This document shows, one piece after another, positions 37,229 to 47,481 of a DNA stretch of 54,405 nucleotides (positions within the stretch are counted from its first letter, which is position 1; every line of letters begins with the position of its first letter). The stretch comes from Terripilifer ovatus (GTDB lineage: Bacteria; Pseudomonadota; Alphaproteobacteria; Rhizobiales; Beijerinckiaceae). The notes beneath the pieces are model-generated. The model saw nothing but the letters and a program-made list of their open reading frames with translations. It searched no databases and was not told where the DNA came from. Location: positions 1-54,405 of the forward strand of contig JARHVB010000007.1 of NCBI GenBank assembly GCA_029222685.1, written 5' to 3'. The position numbers and the translations under genes were made by a program.

Positions 37229-37651
37229 TCATCGGGTGGTGGCGAAGACGCACTTGGCCACGCGCAAGATGGTTACACCTCTCCATCCACCGAGGGTGGT
37301 CTGCCATACGACACGATCGCCCTCTCGCGAGCCGAGAAGTTGCAGCCCAAAAGCAGTGAGCACCGGGATCTGCTTGCCTTCCGACCAGTCGTCGCAGCGA
37401 GCGGTGAGGATTCCGCTCGCCCTTGATGTGGTCACGTCATCCTCGTAGACGACGAACGATCCGAGGGTGACGACGTCCGTCTTTAGGAGATGGCGCGGCA
37501 TGGTGCGCGCCTCGCGCACAGCGCTCAGCAGCCGTTCCGGCAAAGCGGGCGAGCGTCTGGGCTCATCAGCTATCCGTTGGATCATCGGCAACAGAAGCGC
37601 GTGGTCCTCCGTCGAAATCAACTTCGACGCTATATCGTCTTCCCGACTCAT
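37229..37651 (-). CDS. Rnk/GreA-GreB-family protein
   Basis: This 140-aa protein has an N-terminal helical part (LISTEDHALLLPMIQ, LPERLLSAVREARTM) and a C-terminal GreA/GreB-like domain with VVTLGSFVVYED, IPVLTAFGLQLLG and DRVVWQTTLGG. This layout is that of Rnk (regulator of nucleoside diphosphate kinase), a transcription-factor relative that may bind RNA polymerase. ATG 37651 overlaps the stop of the zinc-ribbon gene (ATGA). The last 15 residues differ from the usual end. Confidence 0.75.
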   Translation of the reverse strand: MSREDDIASKLISTEDHALLLPMIQRIADEPRRSPALPERLLSAVREARTMPRHLLKTDVVTLGSFVVYEDDVTTSRASGILTARCDDWSEGKQIPVLTAFGLQLLGSREGDRVVWQTTLGGWRGVTILRVAKCVFATTR

Positions 37652-38325
37652 AGGTTTGCTCCCACTATTAGTGTGCTGAGCGACTCTCGCTTCCGCTGAT
37701 CTGCGCGATCGGGCAGCGGGGCCCCCCCCGTTACGCCTTCGGAGCTCCGGCGCGAGTTGGAGCTAAGCGAGGGCATGGCGAGATGAGCGACCGCGTCGAG
37801 CTCGACGGTTGTATTGGGGCGGCTGAGGTGCCGAACGAACTGCACTTCGGTATCGCCGGCGTTCACGCCGGCCAGCTTGATAGACCGGAGTTCTTCCATA
37901 TCCACGCGTTCAGCGTCTTTCTCGCAGACATACCAGGTGAGCCGTCCCGGCGAATACTGTGCGATTCCAAGTAACCGCAGAACCTCCGTGAACTGACTGA
38001 GCGCAGAGCGGGCGTCGTTGGACACACCGCCGCCGGTCGCGACCGGGGCGCAGCGCGCGACGATCATGACTTCGCAGTGTCCGCCCGTGTCCGCTCCATA
38101 AGAGAGCTGAGTCTCCGATGCGGTCTCGATGATCTGTCTTGCTCCCTCGTCAGGTTCGCGGAGCGCACACGGCGGTTGCGGAGCGACCACGCTCCGCTTC
38201 GTGCTCTCGTCGCTGATCACGTCCGCACACCAGGGACAACGGGGCGCGGCGCGCGGAAGATGGCGCTCGCATTGCTGACATACGCGTGCAGCATGCGAGC
38301 GCCGTACAGCGCTGTGCATTCTCAT
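37648..38325 (-). CDS. Zinc-ribbon protein of unknown function
   Basis: This 225-aa protein has an N-terminal zinc ribbon: CQQCERHLPRAAPRCPWC, with two CxxC pairs. The middle is a mixed alpha/beta region (HCEVMIVARCAPVATGGG, QFTEVLRLLGIAQYSPGRLT) and the C-terminus is polar. No enzyme motif found. It is coupled to the Rnk-like gene by a 4-bp overlap, hinting at joint work in transcription or RNA handling. Confidence 0.65.
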   Translation of the reverse strand: MRMHSAVRRSHAARVCQQCERHLPRAAPRCPWCADVISDESTKRSVVAPQPPCALREPDEGARQIIETASETQLSYGADTGGHCEVMIVARCAPVATGGGVSNDARSALSQFTEVLRLLGIAQYSPGRLTWYVCEKDAERVDMEELRSIKLAGVNAGDTEVQFVRHLSRPNTTVELDAVAHLAMPSLSSNSRRSSEGVTGGAPLPDRADQRKRESLSTLIVGANL

Positions 38326-38404
38326 GTGATGCCTATCATTCTATAGATTCTGGCGAGTGGGAGCTTGGCTGCCGCGGGAGCTGCAAGCAGGTGCGTTCAG
38401 CCGA

Positions 38405-38770
38405 TCAGGCTGGCGGCGCCCGTCGTTGCCCGCTTCCGCTGGCGCCAGGATCGGCTGCTACCTTGCCCGCTTCCGTCGACGCATCGCCCAAATCCGCGTC
38501 GACGGAGGCGATGACGACTAGGACGGCGAAGATCAGTACCGTCGCGGCAAGCAATCCGATGCGAACGACCGGCGGCAGAAGCTCGTGCAAGGCGTTCCAC
38601 CACATGAGCTGCGCGACAAGTACCATCAGAACGAGCGACGCAAAACCGCTCAAGCGCAGCCGGTCGGATCGCCGGCCGCCGCTCGCGAGGTGAGGTAGGG
38701 AGATTCGTTCGGCGCTCAAGCGCCCGCCAATCGGCGAGACGCGAGCGCCCTTGTGGTTGCTCGTGTTCAT
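38405..38770 (-). CDS. Two-span membrane protein of unknown function
   Basis: This is 121 aa from ATG 38770 (an upstream extension to 38854 is possible). A basic N-terminal region is followed by two membrane segments (FASLVLMVLVAQLMWW and IGLLAATVLIFAVLVVIASV) and a small-residue-rich tail. No family recognised. It precedes the zinc-ribbon gene by 79 bp on the same strand. Confidence 0.55.
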   Translation of the reverse strand: MNTSNHKGARVSPIGGRLSAERISLPHLASGGRRSDRLRLSGFASLVLMVLVAQLMWWNALHELLPPVVRIGLLAATVLIFAVLVVIASVDADLGDASTEAGKVAADPGASGSGQRRAPPA

Positions 38771-39528
38771 ATCGACACCATGATTATCGAGGCGCGCCTC
38801 TCTGGAGGCCGGCGTCTGTCGTTTGCTGTGAAAGATCATGAAGCAGTTCCCCAATGCACGGTCCCGCCGTGAATTGGGCTAGTGGCGCGACGCGAGCGAA
38901 CCACGGGGGCGCAGGGCGCGCCTAATCTTTCGATGCATAATCATGACGCTTTGAATGTAAGTGCTTAGGCGTGGAAGTCAAGTTGACGAAGGTCGGACGC
39001 ATATCGCACGCTCTTACGAACTCGGAACGTCATTCCGCCTGGCGGCGCACGCGGCGACCGACATTCACGAACGTCCGCCGTCTTGCGCCTCTACCGAACA
39101 CCGGTGGACTGCGACTCTTTGCAGCAACGGCGCGCCCCGGACTTGCATAATACTGCGGGTTTGCAGTCCAGAATCCTTCGCGTCCGGCGGCTCTTTAGCG
39201 GCCGGCTTCCGCCCCGAAGAAGAACCGGCAATATTGAGAATCAATAACATGTTGACAGCCCGCCTCACCGCGGTATCAATCGCGACTGTGACACAGAAAG
39301 CTACAACCATTGCGCGTTCATCGCGCCTGTCGGGCCTGCTTATTGCAGGCAATTAGCCTCGAGCATCGGGCGCGTGGCCCACAGCTCGAGGAATTGCCGC
39401 GAGGCTCCGACCCGCCGCTTGCTTCAAGTTCCGCAGTTTCATAGCGCTCTTCTAGAGAGCCCAGCGTGACCTTCATCGCGGCCACCGCGTGTGCGCATGT
39501 GGGTTCGCGCGTCAAGGACGTCGCCATC
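38771..39528. other. Intergenic stretch upstream of homospermidine synthase
   Basis: About 750 bp between divergent genes. A minus-strand frame (39065-39352) encodes a possible membrane span (MVVAFCVTVAIDT) but has no recognised family. No riboswitch or clear operator was found. Promoters for both sides presumably lie here. Confidence 0.4.
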
Positions 39529-40956
39529 ATGACCGATTACACGAAGCACGCCCGCTGGGACGGGCCCATCGTCATCATAGGATTTGGTTCGATCGGATCG
39601 GGAGTCCTTCCGCTTCTCGCGCGGCATCTGGACTGCGACCTGTCGAAGACCACGATCATCAGTCCCGATGACCGGCACCGAGCCATCGCCGACGAGTTCG
39701 GCGTCAGGCTCGAACAGGTCGCGCTCACGCCCGCTAATTGCCGCGAAATCCTCTGGCCACTGATCGGCGGCGAGAAAGCTTTCGTGGTGAACGTTTCAGT
39801 GGACGTGTCTTCGCTCGCCGCAGTCGAGCTGTGTCGGGAAGCGGAAGCTCTCTACATCGACACGGTTTCAGAGCCATGGGCGGGCTTTTACACGGATCCC
39901 GGCCTGGACGTCTCGGCGCGCTCCAACTATGCGCTGCGCGAAGCAATGTTGTCGTTCCGGCGGCGTCATCCGGGAGGGCCCACGGCGATCATGACGTGCG
40001 GCGCCAATCCCGGCATGGTCTCCTGGCTGACGAAGCAGGCGCTCCTCAATCTCGCGATGGAATTGGGCCAAGTGCCCAATCAGGTTCCCGCGTCGCAACG
40101 CGAGTGGGCGGCGTTGGCGCAGAGGCTCAGCGTGAAGGGCATCCATATTGCGGAGAGGGACACGCAACGCGCCTTGCATCCCAAGGAGCCGGGGCGCTTC
40201 ATCAACACGTGGTCGGTCGAGGGCTTCCTTGCGGAGGCCGTGCAGCCGGCGGAGCTCGGTTGGGGCACGCATGAGAAGCGGCTTCCGCCGGACGGGCGCG
40301 AGCATGAAAGTGGCTGCGGCGCAGCTATTTATCTCTCCCGGCCCGGAGCGGCCACCAAGGTGCGCACCTGGGCGCCCATGGCGGGACCGATCCACGGCTT
40401 CCTGATCACCCACAGCGAGTCGATCTCGATCTCCGACTACTTCACTCTTCGCGAGGGCGGTGTGGTCACGTACCGGCCGACCTGCCATTATGCCTATCAT
40501 CCGTGCGACGACGCGATCCTGTCGCTGCATGAGTTCGCGGGGCGCGAATGGCGGCCGCAGCCGAACTGGACGATCCTGTCGGAGAAGGAGATCGCGGACG
40601 GAGTGGATGAACTCGGCGTGCTTCTCTATGGGCACGAGCGCGGGGCCTACTGGTTCGGCTCACAGCTCTCGATCGAAGAGTGTCGCTGGCTGGCGCCTTA
40701 TCAGAACGCGACCGGGCTTCAGGTCACGGCCGCCATTCTCGCGGGCGTCGTGTGGGCCATCGAGAACCCTCGCGCCGGCATACTCGAAGCGGACGAGATG
40801 GACTTCGCGCGCTGCCTGGAGATTCAGGGGCCCTACCTGGGTCCTGTGGTCGGTACCTTCACATCATGGACGCCGATGGACGGCCGCGGAACGCTGTTCG
40901 ACGAAGACGTCGACAACGAAGATCCCTGGCAGTTCCAGAATTTCATTGTACGTTGA
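39529..40956 (+). CDS. hss: Homospermidine synthase
   Basis: This is a 475-aa NAD-dependent enzyme that makes sym-homospermidine from two putrescines (or spermidine plus putrescine). It has the N-terminal Rossmann motif IVIIGFGSIGSGVLP (13-27), then VVNVSVDVSS, ALYIDTVSEPWAGFYTDP, TCGANPGMVSWLTKQALL and GWGTHEKRLPPDG, all family marks. ATG 39529 is preferred to upstream codons. The product is a common polyamine of Hyphomicrobiales. It is followed after 37 bp by gdhA, suggesting a nitrogen-metabolism operon. Confidence 0.95.
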   Translation: MTDYTKHARWDGPIVIIGFGSIGSGVLPLLARHLDCDLSKTTIISPDDRHRAIADEFGVRLEQVALTPANCREILWPLIGGEKAFVVNVSVDVSSLAAVELCREAEALYIDTVSEPWAGFYTDPGLDVSARSNYALREAMLSFRRRHPGGPTAIMTCGANPGMVSWLTKQALLNLAMELGQVPNQVPASQREWAALAQRLSVKGIHIAERDTQRALHPKEPGRFINTWSVEGFLAEAVQPAELGWGTHEKRLPPDGREHESGCGAAIYLSRPGAATKVRTWAPMAGPIHGFLITHSESISISDYFTLREGGVVTYRPTCHYAYHPCDDAILSLHEFAGREWRPQPNWTILSEKEIADGVDELGVLLYGHERGAYWFGSQLSIEECRWLAPYQNATGLQVTAAILAGVVWAIENPRAGILEADEMDFARCLEIQGPYLGPVVGTFTSWTPMDGRGTLFDEDVDNEDPWQFQNFIVR

Positions 40957-40987
40957 CGCTCGCTCACGCGGAAGACATGACTGGTAG

Positions 40988-42343
<1,356 letters not shown>

Positions 42344-42427
42344 ACCGCTCCCTCGTGCGGGGGCGGTCCTGAGGTCGTGTGTTGAACGGCCTGCCGCCTC
42401 TTGGCGGCAGGCGCGCGCCGTGGCGTC

Positions 42428-43138
42428 CTACATGGCTGGCGACACAGGGGCGCTGCGCGCCTCCAGCGTCGGGCGCGGCGCATCGGCGAGCACGACGACG
42501 GCGGCCCCTGTCGGGGTGCGCCGATAGAGGTCCAGGATATCTGATTGAGCATGCGGATGCCCGCTGGAGACGGCTTCGCCGATCGTGTGCGGCTCGTTGG
42601 TGCCATGAATGCGGTACAACGTGTCGCGGCCGTTCTGGTAGAGATACAGCGCACACGGGCCAAGCGGATTGGCGAGCCCTGGCGTCATGCCTTTGGCCCA
42701 GGGGGCGTTGCGTTCCGGATCTCGCTTGATCATCGAAGCCGTAGGAGTCCAGCGCGGCCAAGCGGCCTTACGTCCTACAACAGCCCGACCCGACCACTTC
42801 ATACCGTCTGCGCCGACTCCGATGCCATAGCGGATCGCCCGGCCGTTCTCGCGGACGAGATACAGATGCCGGTCAGCGGTGTCCATGATCGTGCCCGGCT
42901 GTTCCCGGATGTCGTAAGCCACTTCCCTCCTGAGATATTGCTCATCGACGGCCGAGATGTCTGTCGCGTGCAGTGGACAGCGCTCGTCCGGCTCCGCCTG
43001 GTAGAGAGCCGAGTAGTGAGCGTTGACGAGCGCGGCTCGCGCTGTCGGAGTTTCCTGATGTGCGGTGCATCCGGTGAGGCCGCTCGCGGCCGCCAGCAAG
43101 AGAAAGGAACGAAGTGAGGACGTGCAGGCGCGGGTCAT
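42428..43138 (-). pseudogene. L,D-transpeptidase-family lipoprotein lacking the catalytic Cys
   Basis: This is a 236-aa YkuD-family protein with a lipoprotein signal (FLLLAAASGLTGC lipobox). The domain keeps DTADRHLYLVRENGRAIRYG, GLANPLGPCALYLY and IHGTNEPHTIGEAVSSG. The active-site segment, normally SSGCIRMLNQD, reads SSGHPHAQSD instead. At DNA level the segment equals the family sequence minus two bases near 42560 and minus one near 42541, so two indels cancel and the frame resumes at ILDLYRRTP. Without the Cys it should not cross-link peptidoglycan. It could be a dead enzyme or a sequencing artefact. A glycine riboswitch lies upstream. Confidence 0.75.
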
Positions 43139-43183
43139 AAACAGAGTGCTCCATCTGGGCATCGTCCGCGACGTTGCAGGAAC

Positions 43184-43360
43184 CCCCTCTGTCATTGGCC
43201 TGAGAGTTTCATCGCGCTTCATCAGATGCGCGACTTACACCGTGGGCGGGAGCGATCGCTCCGCTTTTCAGAGTGTTTAGACGATCAAGCGGTTCGGAAG
43301 CCTGAGAGTTTCCGGGGCGGTTGCTCCATCGGCGGCCAGCGAACTGACTCTCTCCTGCGA
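43184..43360 (-). ncRNA. Tandem glycine riboswitch (second aptamer damaged)
   Basis: On the minus strand the RNA runs from 43360 to 43184. Aptamer 1 (43358-43299) has GGAGAGAG, CGCCGATGGAGCAACCGCCC and GGAAACTCTCAGGC, a near-complete glycine aptamer with one change in CGAAGG (A to T). A linker with CGAACCGCTTG and ACTCTGAAAAGCGG leads to aptamer 2 (to 43184), ending GAAACTCTCAGG, then GACAGAGGGGG. Aptamer 2 lacks the CGAAGG core (CCCACGGTGTAAG). The start of the L,D-transpeptidase-like gene follows 46 bases later, so this is its leader. Such switches usually precede glycine cleavage or transport genes. Confidence 0.85.
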
Positions 43361-43467
43361 GATCGAGCCATGTATGCGCCGCGGCTTGTGACGGAAATGA
43401 GTCGGTGACAGCGACCATGGCAAACTGCGCGCGATGCTTCAGCTTTTTCGCCATCGAGGAGCAGGTT

Positions 43468-43630
43468 GATCTGATCCCAGCAAACTGGACCGTTTTTGAT
43501 AGAGTTTTCCGCGGTTGAATCCCTTGGCTGGGAGGAGCGGAGACGATGAAAGCTTCGAAGTTCTCGGACGCCCAGAAGGCGTTTATTTTGAAGCAAAGCC
43601 ACGACGACACGCGGGACTTAGAAGTGTCCT
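43468..43630 (+). mobile_element. IS3-family remnant (left end and start of OrfA)
   Basis: A terminal-repeat-like TGATCTGATCCCAG begins at 43468, and an ATG at 43546 (after GGAGG) starts MKASKFSDAQKAFILKQ, the standard beginning of OrfA in one IS3 subgroup. After 17 residues the frame leaves the family and stops at 43630, so only the first part is left. The rest, 43631-43880, shows no gene. Confidence 0.75.
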
Positions 43631-43880
43631 GAAGCGGCCTCTTTCAGGATCAGCTTCTCAAAACCGATCCGAGAGCGCGTCGAGGCGTGTATACCCCATC
43701 TCTGGTTCCTTTGGCTGCTAAGTCACTACCGTTAGACCTATCGACCGGATGGCCTTTCTGCGGCCCCCGCCACGATAGGCGAACGACGTATTGATCTTTT
43801 CGGTCAATTGGCTCGGTGCCGTGATCCAGTCGTTCTGGCTCGGTATAATATCTCTTGTTCCTTCCTCACGAATGGAAGGA

Positions 43881-44869
43881 TCAGGTGACATCGACGACGA
43901 CCTTGCCCTTGACACGGCCGCTATCGACATAAGCCATCGCATCGTTCAGCGACCCGAATGGGAAGCGGCGATCGACAATCGGTCGGAGAGCGCCTTCCTC
44001 AAATAGCTTGGCGAGCGTCGCAAGCTGGCCCCCATCGGCGTGCATGAACAGGAAAGAATACTCCACTTTTCCGCGCCTTGCCTTGCGGCGGATGCCGGCG
44101 CTCATCAATCGCAGCACTGTGCGCAGAACGACGTTCAGGCCCTGAGCCTCCGCGAAGGGTCGGGTGGTCCCGAGATCGAGATCAGCTTGCCACCGGGTTT
44201 CAGCACCTTCAGCGACTTTTCCAGTGTCTTTGCGTCGAGGCCGTTGAGAACGACATCATAGCCCGAGAGCAGCTCGGAAAAGTCCTGCGTCTTGTAGTCG
44301 ATCACAACGTCAGCGCCGAGGCCGCGTACGAAGTCAGCATTAATACCGCTCGCCGTCGTCGCCACGGTCGCGCCGAGATGCTTGGCCAGCTGGATCGCGA
44401 GCGTACCCACTCCGCCAGATCCGGCATGGATGAGTATCTTCTGCCCGCGCTGCAGCTTCGCCCGCTCGACCAGCACTTGCCAGACAGTCAGGACGACCAG
44501 CGGCAAGGATGCCGCCTCCGCCATCGACAGATTGGTGGGTTTGAGGGCTAGGTCTGCCGCGTCTACCGCGATCCGTTCCGCAAACGTGCCGATATGGCCG
44601 TCGCGTGGCCGGGCATAGACTTCGTCGCCCGCTTTGAACCGGCGCACCCTAGCACCGACCGCCAGCACCGTGCCCGCCAGATCATGACCTAGTACCAATG
44701 GCGGCTCGTACGGCAGGATCCGCTTGAACGCTCCGTCGCGAATCTTGCCGTCGAGCTGGTTGATCGCGGTCGCGTGAATCTCGATCAGCACGTCGTCCGG
44801 CGCTGGTGTCGGGTCGGGCGCATCGCCCAGGCGAAGCGACTGACCATTGCCATACTATAGGCTTTCATG
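43881..44869 (-). pseudogene. Zinc-independent alcohol dehydrogenase / quinone oxidoreductase, two frameshifts
   Basis: This is a medium-chain reductase of the QOR type. ATG 44869 starts MKAYS, but the family continuation YGNGQSLRLGDAPDPTPAPD is in another frame. From there the gene is sound (GHDLAGTVLAVGARVRRFKA, LIHAGSGGVGTLAIQLAKHL) to SGPPDP, where a second shift near 44160 puts the remaining GLNVVLRTVLRLMSAGIRRK into a third frame, ending GKVVVDVT at 43881. Loss of one base at each point would explain both. It is very likely inactive. Confidence 0.8.
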
Positions 44870-44909
44870 GCTGTCTCTTCTGCCGCTCAGGCATCGACGG
44901 TTTGGCCAG

Positions 44910-46040
44910 TCAGCCACTGATCTCACTGACACGTGTGCGAAGCCCTGCATCCTCAGCCAACGGCAAGACATCCCGGATAAAACGACGCAATCCCTGCTCG
45001 TAGCGAGGCCAGGACAATAGCACGCCATCGAGTCCGCACTGGCTGAGTGAGGCGAGTTTCTCAGCTATGTGGTTTGGGCTCCCTACCAAGGGGAAGCCAC
45101 CCCAGCCGGCAATAAAATGATATTTTGCGGATTCGAGCTGCTCTGGCGGCAATACGCCGGTTTGAATACCAAGGCTCCGCACCACGTTGTCAACGGCTTC
45201 CCAATCACCATGCTGTGTTACGTACCAATCGACGAAATCATGGGCCGACCTGTCATCATCGCCGATCACGCAATAGCAATTGGCCCAGACCTCAATGTCA
45301 CGGTTGTATTTCGCTTGAGCCAATTCTCGGACCTCCTCGACATCACGTCTGGCTGCGTCAATGTCCTGGCCCTTGATATGAACGAAGATCATATCGCAGT
45401 GCTTGGCGGCAAAATGCCGCCCAATTCCAGACCCGCCTGCATTCATCAGGCGCGGGATCGGCTTTTGAAGGGGCTTGGGCTCGTGAAACCCCCGTTTGAT
45501 TTGAAAGTATCGACCCTTGTAGTCAAATTCGGTCTTTTCTGTCCAAAGCGCCTTCAGAATTTCCAACCATTCTGTTGCGTAAGCATAGCGTTCATCATGG
45601 GGCATCACCTGCCCACCAAACATTTCAAGTTCGGGTTCAAACCAGCCGCAAACGATATTCAGGGCAAAGCGTCCCCCTGAGATATGATCGATCGTGGTCG
45701 CCTGCTTGGCTGCTACGACAGGGTGGATCGTAGGGACGTGAGATGTGGAGAACACAGATGCCCGCGACGTCATTCCGGAAACGCCGGCAGCCCAGGTATA
45801 GGTCTCGAAGCATGCACCGTTGAAATTGGTCACTCCCCCGAAGCCACGCCATCGAGCCACCGGCACGATCGCTTCAAACCCTGCATCATCGGCAAGTTGA
45901 GTCAGGGTGCGCACGTTCTGCCACGTCGGATGAAACACACCATCGATCGTTGTGATGGCACACGCATTGTCGACGTTGAGGCCAAACACGCCGAGCTTCA
46001 GAAGGTTGTGCTTGCTGTCATCGTTAGGTTGGGGGCTCAT
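44910..46040 (-). CDS. RutA-like flavin-dependent monooxygenase
   Basis: This 376-aa LLM-class enzyme is close to the RutA/SfnG branch: LGVFGLNVDNACAITT, FEAIVPVARWRGFGGVTNFN, AAKQATTIDHISGGRFALNI and VCGWFEPELEMFGG. It uses FMNH2 and O2, typically to open pyrimidine rings or cut C-S bonds. ATG 46040 overlaps the binding-protein stop (ATGA). A longer start at 46052 is possible. Its pairing with a branched-chain-type binding protein points to uptake and attack of a small organic nutrient. Confidence 0.88.
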   Translation of the reverse strand: MSPQPNDDSKHNLLKLGVFGLNVDNACAITTIDGVFHPTWQNVRTLTQLADDAGFEAIVPVARWRGFGGVTNFNGACFETYTWAAGVSGMTSRASVFSTSHVPTIHPVVAAKQATTIDHISGGRFALNIVCGWFEPELEMFGGQVMPHDERYAYATEWLEILKALWTEKTEFDYKGRYFQIKRGFHEPKPLQKPIPRLMNAGGSGIGRHFAAKHCDMIFVHIKGQDIDAARRDVEEVRELAQAKYNRDIEVWANCYCVIGDDDRSAHDFVDWYVTQHGDWEAVDNVVRSLGIQTGVLPPEQLESAKYHFIAGWGGFPLVGSPNHIAEKLASLSQCGLDGVLLSWPRYEQGLRRFIRDVLPLAEDAGLRTRVSEISG

Positions 46041-47275
46041 TGGAGGCGACACCCTTTCACCGGGTCGGGCATATCCGGCAAGGTTTCGAGGACTTGATAT
46101 CCTATGCCGTCAGCGGTCTTGATTGTCTTTGCGATATAGACATTCTGCCTGGCGCCGCGATTGCCGACTTCAACCGCCATAGGACCGCGTGGGCCATTAT
46201 AGGAAACTTTTTCCAAGGCGCCTACCAATGCATCGCGGTCCTTTGTGTCACCTCCGCGAGCCTTGACCGCCTCTATGATGAAGCGAACGGCGTCATAACC
46301 CATCACCGCGAACTCGGCGGGTACGCCACCAAACTTGGCTTTATATGCCGCGACGAATTTCTTGTTATCAGGGTTGTCGAGCTCGGGCACATAATTGACG
46401 GAGGCGGCGACATCCAGCGCAGCATCTCCCTGTGCCCCGTGCAGCATGGCCGGGACAAGCCCCATGGAGCTGTAGAGCGGGATCGTCTTCTTCATCCCGA
46501 AGGATTCGTACTGCCTCGTAAAAAGCACAGCTTCGCCACCGTAAAAGATTGCGAACACGCCGTCCGGATTGGCCGCTCGAGCCTGGGAAATGTAAGGGCT
46601 GTAGTCCTGCGTTTTGTTGAACGGCGGAAACGCTTCTCCCACAACTGTCCCGCCCCCCTTTTGATATGCTTCCTTGAAGGCATCGACGAATTCATGTGGC
46701 GTCACAAAGTCGGACGCCATGACGAATATTCTTTTGACGCCTTGCTTGGCCAGCCAAGTGCCCATAGGTGCGCCGATCTGAGCCGATGAATAGGCAGCAC
46801 GAAAGATGAATCGATTGCACTTTTCACCGGACAGCAAGTTGGTGCCGGCATTTGAAATCACCAGTGGCACCTTCTGAGACGACGTGTAGGGGGCAACCGC
46901 CAGCGCAACCGCGGAGGACACGATACCTGCCACCGCGTCGATCCGATCAGAAATCACAAGCTTTCGCGCCTTGTTGAGGCCTACATCAGGTTTTGCTTCG
47001 GTATCCTCGACCAGCAGTTGGATCTTTCGGCCCCCTGCACTCCCGCCCGCCTCATCGACCGCAATTTGCATCCCGTTCAGCTGTTCCTTGCCGATTGGCG
47101 CAAACACGCCTGTCGTTGGCAGCAGCACACCAATTTTAAGCGCCTCCTGCGCGGCTACGGCTGAAACGGCCAGATAGGTAGCGGAGAACATCAGCAATGC
47201 GCGCAGTGCTGTGCAACGAGTTGCCGAAAGCCACCGGGCGGACAAGCATTTATTTGCTCTATCTCCATGAACCAT
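46037..47275 (-). CDS. Branched-chain-type ABC substrate-binding protein
   Basis: This is a 412-aa periplasmic binding protein of the LivJ/LivK class. It has a signal peptide (LLMFSATYLAVSAVAAQEA), then IGVLLPTTGVFAPIGKEQLN, GMQIAVDEAGGSAGGRKIQL, VAGIVSSAVALAVAPY and VMGYDAVRFIIEAV. GGAGGGG before the ATG gives a strong ribosome site. No permease or ATPase (livHMGF) is nearby, so it must use a transporter encoded elsewhere or act in sensing. It is coupled to the RutA-like gene. Confidence 0.92.
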   Translation of the reverse strand: MVHGDRANKCLSARWLSATRCTALRALLMFSATYLAVSAVAAQEALKIGVLLPTTGVFAPIGKEQLNGMQIAVDEAGGSAGGRKIQLLVEDTEAKPDVGLNKARKLVISDRIDAVAGIVSSAVALAVAPYTSSQKVPLVISNAGTNLLSGEKCNRFIFRAAYSSAQIGAPMGTWLAKQGVKRIFVMASDFVTPHEFVDAFKEAYQKGGGTVVGEAFPPFNKTQDYSPYISQARAANPDGVFAIFYGGEAVLFTRQYESFGMKKTIPLYSSMGLVPAMLHGAQGDAALDVAASVNYVPELDNPDNKKFVAAYKAKFGGVPAEFAVMGYDAVRFIIEAVKARGGDTKDRDALVGALEKVSYNGPRGPMAVEVGNRGARQNVYIAKTIKTADGIGYQVLETLPDMPDPVKGCRLQ

Positions 47276-47361
47276 AGACCCCTCCCTGACATTGTTTTCC
47301 TCACAACGATACTCCGGCGAGCGGGCAAGGATTGTTCAAAATTTCTGAATAGTTAATTCAG

Positions 47362-47408
47362 CTGACGGCACCCTGGCGCCGTTCAGCAATATTGACGGCA
47401 CCGTTCAG
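47362..47408. promoter_or_regulatory. Repeated motif in divergent promoter, possible LysR operator
   Basis: TGACGGCACC occurs at 47363 and 47393, each followed by CCGTTCAG (47379-47386 and 47401-47408). The first set forms a nearly symmetric element, CTGACGGC...GCCGTTCAG. It lies between the divergent binding-protein and dioxygenase genes and could bind the LysR regulator encoded at 48609. No other gene is present in 47276-47481. Confidence 0.4.
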
Positions 47409-47481
47409 CCGATCGATCTTCCGGGCGCCTGATGATGGCCGCATGATGGCTGCCTGACCTTCATACGAGCAGGATTAAGCC

